Below, in pieces: positions 39,502 through 44,050 of a DNA stretch of 44,050 nt. The translations under genes were made by a program, and so were the position numbers. The notes under the pieces are model-generated. The model did not search any database. It was not told the origin of the DNA and saw nothing but the letters and a program-made list of their open reading frames with translations. How positions within the stretch are numbered: the first letter of the stretch is position 1; every line of letters begins with the position of its first letter. Source of the DNA: an uncultured Prevotella sp. (lineage in GTDB: Bacteria; Bacteroidota; Bacteroidia; Bacteroidales; Bacteroidaceae); the NCBI GenBank assembly GCA_900540375.1, contig UQFS01000032.1:1-44050 (forward strand), given 5' to 3'.

Positions 39502-40689
39502 ATGATGACAGACAAGACGGAGTTTGACGACATCCGACCCTATACCGACGACGAGATACCGGCAGCCATGCAGCGCATCGCCGAGAGCAATTCGTTTCCG
39601 TTGTTGGCCACCTATGTTTATCCCGATAAAGAGATAGACGACGTGCGCGAGCGCATTCGTGGCTACCGTACCATCCGGGAGTTTCAGTCCGAGACCATGC
39701 GGCGCGTCAACGAGCGTATCGTGCAGTGCACCATCGACACGTTCACCTGTTCGGGTCTTGACCGTCTCTCGCCCGAGCGGCAATACCTCTATGTGTCCAA
39801 CCACCGCGACATCATGCTCGACGCCAGCCTGCTGGAGTACCATCTGCTCACCCATGGCTTCGACACCACCGAGATCACCTTTGGCGCCAATCTCATGCAG
39901 GGACAGCTTGTCATCGACATCGGTAAGAGCAACAAGATGTTCCGCGTGGAGCGTCCCGGCGGCAGCATCCGCGAGTTCTACCACCGTTCCGTACATCTCT
40001 CCGACTACATCCGCCACGCCATCCGCGACAAGCATCAGAGCGTGTGGATCGCACAGCGCAACGGACGCACCAAGGACGGCATGGACCGCACCGATCAGGG
40101 CATCATCAAGATGTTCTGCATGAGTGAGGCCGAGGATAAGATACGGGCGATCAGCGACCTGCATGTCGTTCCCGTCGCCGTGTCGTATGAGTGGGAGTCG
40201 TGCGACATCCTCAAGACTTTGGAGCTCTATGCCTCACAGTACGCGCCCTACACCAAGAAACCCGGAGAAGACCTCAACAGTATTCTCACCGGTATCGTTC
40301 AGCCCAAAGGACGCGTGCACTTTGAACTCTGTGAACCGCTCACGGAAGTGGAACTGCGCGCGCTTGAACCCTTGACGAGCAACGAATACCATAAGGCCGT
40401 GGCACGACTCATCGACCGCCGTGTCGTCGCTGCCTACCGGCTCTATCCCAATAACTACATCGCCTACGACCTGCGTTACGGCACACAGAAATACGAGGAC
40501 CTATATACCCCCGCGCAGCGGCGGGCCTTCCTCGACCGGCTCAGCATGCTCAACCGCTACGACACGTGCGACATCGACCAACTCAAGGACATCTTCCTCG
40601 GCATCTACGCCAATCCGATCGTCAACAAAGGACTGCTCAACGACGCCGGTGAACCGTACACGATGAAAAACCAGGTTTTCAATCCATGA
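39502..40689 (+). CDS. PlsC-like glycerolipid acyltransferase
   Basis: The protein has 395 residues. The acyltransferase motif I NHRDIMLD (HxxxxD) lies at about residues 95-102; FGANLMQGQ, the FRVERPGGSIREF segment and VWIAQRNGRTKDG correspond to the later acceptor-binding blocks. There is no clear membrane helix, and the C-terminal third (LYPNNYIAYDLRYGTQKYED) is an extension beyond PlsC size. It probably acylates a lipid precursor at the inner membrane; the acceptor is unknown. Its TGA overlaps the ATG of the MMPL exporter gene by four bases (ATGA), so the two are translationally coupled and likely make and move the same lipid. Confidence 0.85.
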   Translation: MMTDKTEFDDIRPYTDDEIPAAMQRIAESNSFPLLATYVYPDKEIDDVRERIRGYRTIREFQSETMRRVNERIVQCTIDTFTCSGLDRLSPERQYLYVSNHRDIMLDASLLEYHLLTHGFDTTEITFGANLMQGQLVIDIGKSNKMFRVERPGGSIREFYHRSVHLSDYIRHAIRDKHQSVWIAQRNGRTKDGMDRTDQGIIKMFCMSEAEDKIRAISDLHVVPVAVSYEWESCDILKTLELYASQYAPYTKKPGEDLNSILTGIVQPKGRVHFELCEPLTEVELRALEPLTSNEYHKAVARLIDRRVVAAYRLYPNNYIAYDLRYGTQKYEDLYTPAQRRAFLDRLSMLNRYDTCDIDQLKDIFLGIYANPIVNKGLLNDAGEPYTMKNQVFNP

Positions 40690-43550
40690 CACGTCTTCTG
40701 CTTCGTCTCTATGACCATTTCCGTCTTCACCGCCGTGCGATGACGGTGTGGCTTGTGTTGTCCACCGCCGTGCTGGCTTTACTGTTGCTGCATATCCACT
40801 ACCAGGAGGACATCTCTGCCTTCCTGCCTTTCGGCCCGCGCGACCGGCAGTCCATGCGCATCTATCAGCAGGTGGCCGGTGCCAACCACGTCATCGTGCT
40901 CGTGGGAGCCAAAGAGCAACAAAAACAAGGCGCAAGTAGGACGCGCGACAGTAAGCCCGTGCCCGACTCTTTGGCCGCCGGTGTCGACGACCTCGTGGCG
41001 TGCCTGCAACAGGCCGGTATCGCCGACAGCCTCGTCACCGCACAAATAGACATGCAGGCCGCGGAGGACGTGGCAGCCTTTGCCTACCGTCACATCCCCT
41101 ATTTCCTTACCGTGCAAGACTATGCCCGCATGGACAGCGCCCTTGCCGACCCGCAGTATGTCGGCCGGCAGCTGGCCAATGACAAGCAGCAACTGCTGTT
41201 TCCCTCGGGCGGACTGCTCAGCAGCAACATCGGCAGCGACCCGCTCAACCTCTTCACGCCAGTCGTGGAGCGACTGGCCCGTCGTCAGCAGCAGTTGCGC
41301 TATGAGCTCTACGACGGATATATCCTCACGCCCGACCAGCGTCACGCTGTGGTGACTATCGACTCGCCTTACGGCAGCAGTGAGACGGAACACAACAGCC
41401 TGCTGATCCAACGCATCAGCCGCGCCGCGCAGCAGACCTCGCGGGTTCATCCCTCGTTGTCGATAAGACTCACCGGCGGACCCGTCATCGCCGTGGGCAA
41501 CGCCCGGCAGATCAAGACCGACAGTATGGTGTCGGTGACGCTTGCCGTGGTGCTCATCCTGCTCCTGCTGTGGTTCTCGCTGCGCAGCGTGCGCAACATC
41601 GTGCTCATCGCCGTCAGCATTGCGTGGGGCTGGCTCTTTGCCTTGGGCGCGCTCTCGCTCGTCCACCACGACGTGAGCGTCATCGTCATCGGCATCTCGT
41701 CGGTGATCCTCGGCATCGCCATCAACTATCCTTTGCATCTCGTAGCCCATCTGAGCCACACGCCCGACGTGCGCAAGGCACTGCGTGAACTCATCGCTCC
41801 GCTCCTCGTGGGCAACATCACGACGATCGGAGCCTTCCTTGCCCTCACCCCGCTTCGCTCCGTGGCGCTGCGTGATCTGGGTCTCTTCGCCTCGTTCCTG
41901 CTGTTGGGGACGATCGTCTTTGTCTTTGTCTTTCTTCCCCATCTGGTGAAGCCGACAGCGCTGCGGCCGTCTGGACATCACTTTGCCCTTTTCGACCGCA
42001 TCAGCAACGTGTCGCTACACGACAAGCGGTGGCTGGTCATCGGCGTGGCAGTGATCACCGTGGTGCTTGGCTTCTTCAGCTTCCGCACGCGCTTCGACAC
42101 CCATCTGAACCATGTCAACTATATGTCGGACGAACAGAAAGCCGATATGCAGACGTTGCAGACCATGGTGGCTGTTGGCGGCGACACGAAGACAGTGTAT
42201 GTCGTGTCGTCGGGACGCAGTGCCGACGGGGCGCTGAGCGCGCAACAGCGGATGGCGCCCGTGGAGCAACAGCTGCGCCGCGAGGGTAGGGTGGCGGCGG
42301 TGAGCAGCTGTGCGCCTTTCCTCTGCTCAATGGCTGAACAGCGATCGAGGCTGGAGCGATGGCAGTCGTTCGTCAGCCGTTATCGTGAGGTGCTGACACG
42401 GGCCCTTGTCGCCGAGGGTGGTGCCGCGGGCTTCGACGCTCATGCTTTTGACGACTTCTTCACGATTCTGGGCGGCCGCTATCCGCTGCGTCCGGCTTCT
42501 TATTTCTCTCCGCTGACGCGCAAGGCCTTGGCGGGCACGCTTGTCAGGGACGAGAAGGATGGCACATGGCACTGTGTCGACGCGCTGACGGTGCGTGCCT
42601 CGCAACTCGACCAGGTGGAAAATAGTTTGCGACAAGCAGAAACGGCAGCGCCTGGCGTAGCCTCCAAAAGTGCCGCGGACGTGGCGGGCGACAACTATCA
42701 TTTCGAGATTGGCCGTCTGAACAGCGTTATCGCCGACACGCTCAACGACAACTTCAACTATATCGGATGGGCCTGCGGACTCATCGTCTTCTTCTTCCTG
42801 TGGTTCTCCATGGGCAGCATTGAGTTGGCGTTGCTCTCTTTCCTGCCGATGGCGGTCAGCTGGATATGGATATTAGGACTGATGGGATTGTTGGGTATTA
42901 ACTTCAACATCGTCAACGTTATCCTTGCCACCTTTATCTTCGGTCAGGGCGACGACTACACGATCTTCATGACCGAGGGCTGCCAATACGAGTACGCCAC
43001 GGGTCGTCGCATGCTGGCTTCTTATCAGCATAGCATTCTGTTGTCGGCGCTGATCATGTTCACAGGCATGGGCTCGCTGATCCTCGCTCGTCATCCTGCG
43101 CTGCACTCGTTGGCCGAGGTGACGATCGTGGGCATGTTCTCCGTGGTGGTGATGGCGTGGCTGCTGCCTCCTTTCTTCTTCCGTTGGTTGACGATGAAGG
43201 ATGGCGTGCGTCGCCGTCGTCCGTTGACCTGGCGCTCGCTGCTCTTTCCCCGCCGCTATCCTGAGGTGCTGCCTCCCTGTGCGTCGATGAAAGCGTGCCA
43301 GGACTATGTGCGCGACGTGTATTACTATTGTGGTACGGACATCGTGAAGTCGGTGTGCCATGCGCTGCGCCACTACGAGGACTATGTCACAGTGTCGGCT
43401 GACGGCAAGACCATCACGGTGCGCGATGACGAGTATGGTGCCGTGGAATTGCTGATGTCACTGTCGCATCCGGATACAAAAATTATGAGAAGTAGCAGGA
43501 AAAGTCAACAGAGTAACAGAAGAACAAAAGACAGAGCAACAAAAGAATAG
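40686..43550 (+). CDS. MMPL/RND-family membrane exporter
   Basis: The protein has 954 residues with the duplicated RND-like plan: one helix near 18-38, a periplasmic domain (about 40-270), five to six helices (about 275-420, with VSVIVIGISSVILGIAINY, split), a membrane helix near 445-462, a second periplasmic domain (about 465-690), then another helix bundle (about 695-850, with ATFIFGQGDDYTIFMTEG). The GQGDDYT segment matches the charged pair that couples to protons in MMPL proteins. A cytosolic tail of about 110 residues follows; its last 25 residues (after SHPDT) are low-complexity Lys/Arg/Ser/Gln and come from an A-rich repeat, so the true C-terminus may have been altered. The partner acyltransferase suggests lipid export. 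Confidence 0.88.
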   Translation: MTRLLLRLYDHFRLHRRAMTVWLVLSTAVLALLLLHIHYQEDISAFLPFGPRDRQSMRIYQQVAGANHVIVLVGAKEQQKQGASRTRDSKPVPDSLAAGVDDLVACLQQAGIADSLVTAQIDMQAAEDVAAFAYRHIPYFLTVQDYARMDSALADPQYVGRQLANDKQQLLFPSGGLLSSNIGSDPLNLFTPVVERLARRQQQLRYELYDGYILTPDQRHAVVTIDSPYGSSETEHNSLLIQRISRAAQQTSRVHPSLSIRLTGGPVIAVGNARQIKTDSMVSVTLAVVLILLLLWFSLRSVRNIVLIAVSIAWGWLFALGALSLVHHDVSVIVIGISSVILGIAINYPLHLVAHLSHTPDVRKALRELIAPLLVGNITTIGAFLALTPLRSVALRDLGLFASFLLLGTIVFVFVFLPHLVKPTALRPSGHHFALFDRISNVSLHDKRWLVIGVAVITVVLGFFSFRTRFDTHLNHVNYMSDEQKADMQTLQTMVAVGGDTKTVYVVSSGRSADGALSAQQRMAPVEQQLRREGRVAAVSSCAPFLCSMAEQRSRLERWQSFVSRYREVLTRALVAEGGAAGFDAHAFDDFFTILGGRYPLRPASYFSPLTRKALAGTLVRDEKDGTWHCVDALTVRASQLDQVENSLRQAETAAPGVASKSAADVAGDNYHFEIGRLNSVIADTLNDNFNYIGWACGLIVFFFLWFSMGSIELALLSFLPMAVSWIWILGLMGLLGINFNIVNVILATFIFGQGDDYTIFMTEGCQYEYATGRRMLASYQHSILLSALIMFTGMGSLILARHPALHSLAEVTIVGMFSVVVMAWLLPPFFFRWLTMKDGVRRRRPLTWRSLLFPRRYPEVLPPCASMKACQDYVRDVYYYCGTDIVKSVCHALRHYEDYVTVSADGKTITVRDDEYGAVELLMSLSHPDTKIMRSSRKSQQSNRRTKDRATKE

Positions 43551-43589
43551 ACAATATGTCTTTTCTGTCTTTCTGTCTAAAAGTTAATC

Positions 43590-43910
43590 TGTCTCATTCA
43601 TTGTTGTGTTTTCTGATAAAAAACCGGGGCTGAGAATCGATTCTTTTCGACGAAGACCTATGTCGCCCGTAATTTTGCCAAAAATAAGTGATTTTTATAA
43701 GTGGCTGATAGTGAGAATGTTATAAGTTTGTTAGGTTTTGATGTTTACAAAAGTCCTGATTTTGATCGACAAAAGCGTTAAAAGTAGTCGTCAAAACGCC
43801 TTTTTGATGCTATCAAAAAGGTGAGATGAGGAGGTCAGAAAGCCTTTTTGATGAGGTCATCTAACCGAGATGAGCACATCAAAAAGGTCCTTTGACAGGG
43901 AGAGCGTGGT
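43590..43910. repeat. Intergenic element, copy B
   Basis: Diverged relative of 20340-20640 with the same landmarks in the same order. In place of the 56-base palindrome it carries two hairpins built from the same CCTTTTTGAT arm: 43799-43808 with 43812-43821 (loop GCT), and 43843-43853 with 43877-43887, whose loop contains a smaller CATCT-AACCG-AGATG hairpin (43858-43872). The last 500 bases of the window hold no gene. Confidence 0.55.
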
Positions 43911-43933
43911 TGGTTGCCGATGGAAAACAAAAG

Positions 43934-43980
43934 AAGCCTGTTCTCGTCTCTCTATATTGCGAGTAGAAGTGAACAGGCTT
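43934..43980 (+). terminator. Hairpin near the end of the window
   Basis: AAGCCTGTTC (43934-43943) pairs with GAACAGGCTT (43971-43980) across a loop of 27 bases. TTGTAAAGTTTTT follows. It could end a transcript entering from the left, or be the base of a small structured RNA. Confidence 0.45.
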
Positions 43981-44050
43981 TTGTAAAGTTTTTCCACATG
44001 AATGTCCATTAATGGATCATGTATTTCTCATAAATAATTCGTGAATAATT

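Noticed and set aside
40779..41981. 400-codon minus-strand frame opposite the MMPL exporter
   Set aside because: Same type of antisense composition artefact in GC-rich coding DNA; no start signal or domain.

Overview
The window looks like a chromosome segment of a Bacteroidota member, most likely Prevotella-like (Prevotellaceae). The evidence is a SusC/SusD pair next to a hybrid two-component sensor, NosZ of the lipoprotein type, DUF4143 ATPases, Rpn-type proteins, remnants of sulfatase, sulfatase-maturase and fucosidase genes, and many promoters of the Bacteroidota form (TTG-type -33 box, about 20 bases, TAnnTTTG -7 box). I cannot assign a species. No rRNA, tRNA, CRISPR array or complete insertion sequence was seen.

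Layout. 0.3-1.3 kb: PrsW-type membrane protease. 1.5-10.7 kb: SusD, SusC and a 1301-residue hybrid sensor-regulator, all on the minus strand, with no degradative enzyme beside them. 11.0-14.8 kb: a small secreted protein of unknown function, convergent with a likely phosphate-scavenging operon (PAP2 acid phosphatase, OprP-like porin, histidine acid phosphatase). 15.0-18.7 kb: an unusual propeller/membrane/helical protein without a recognisable kinase, behind 5-formyl-THF cyclo-ligase. 18.7-21.3 kb: an intact DUF4143 ATPase and a broken paralogue, each preceded by direct repeats with a 33-base period. 21.6-23.7 kb: rpmA and rplU divergent from panC and panD. 24.0-27.8 kb: an eroded stretch (Rpn protein lacking its catalytic core, gutted GH29 fucosidase, truncated ECF sigma factor, frameshifted YitT). 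27.8-33.8 kb: a complete-looking nitrous oxide reductase cluster, nosZ-nosL(fused)-nosD-nosF-nosY. 34.0-35.4 kb: a second eroded stretch (sulfatase fused to a sulfatase-maturase fragment, gutted DUF6377 regulator). 35.5-39.4 kb: DUF2520 oxidoreductase, type II pantothenate kinase and coaBC, divergent from panB. 39.5-43.6 kb: acyltransferase and MMPL exporter, translationally coupled. The last 500 bases are non-coding and rich in inverted repeats.

How the genes work together. panB, panC and panD with the pantothenate kinase and coaBC supply most of the route from ketoisovalerate and aspartate to phosphopantetheine; only ketopantoate reductase is not obvious, and the DUF2520 protein is a candidate for it. 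The nos genes would let the cell use N2O as an electron sink. The phosphatase/porin cluster would release and import phosphate. The lost genes (fucosidase, sulfatase, maturase, regulators) point to abandoned use of fucosylated and sulfated host glycans, with the intact nos cluster sitting between the two decayed blocks.

Most notable non-coding signals: two 33-base-period repeat arrays whose cores differ in sequence but whose promoter-proximal copy lies in the same place between the -33 and -7 boxes; a perfect 56-base palindrome at 20521-20576; and two diverged copies of an intergenic element (about 20340-20640 and 43590-43910).
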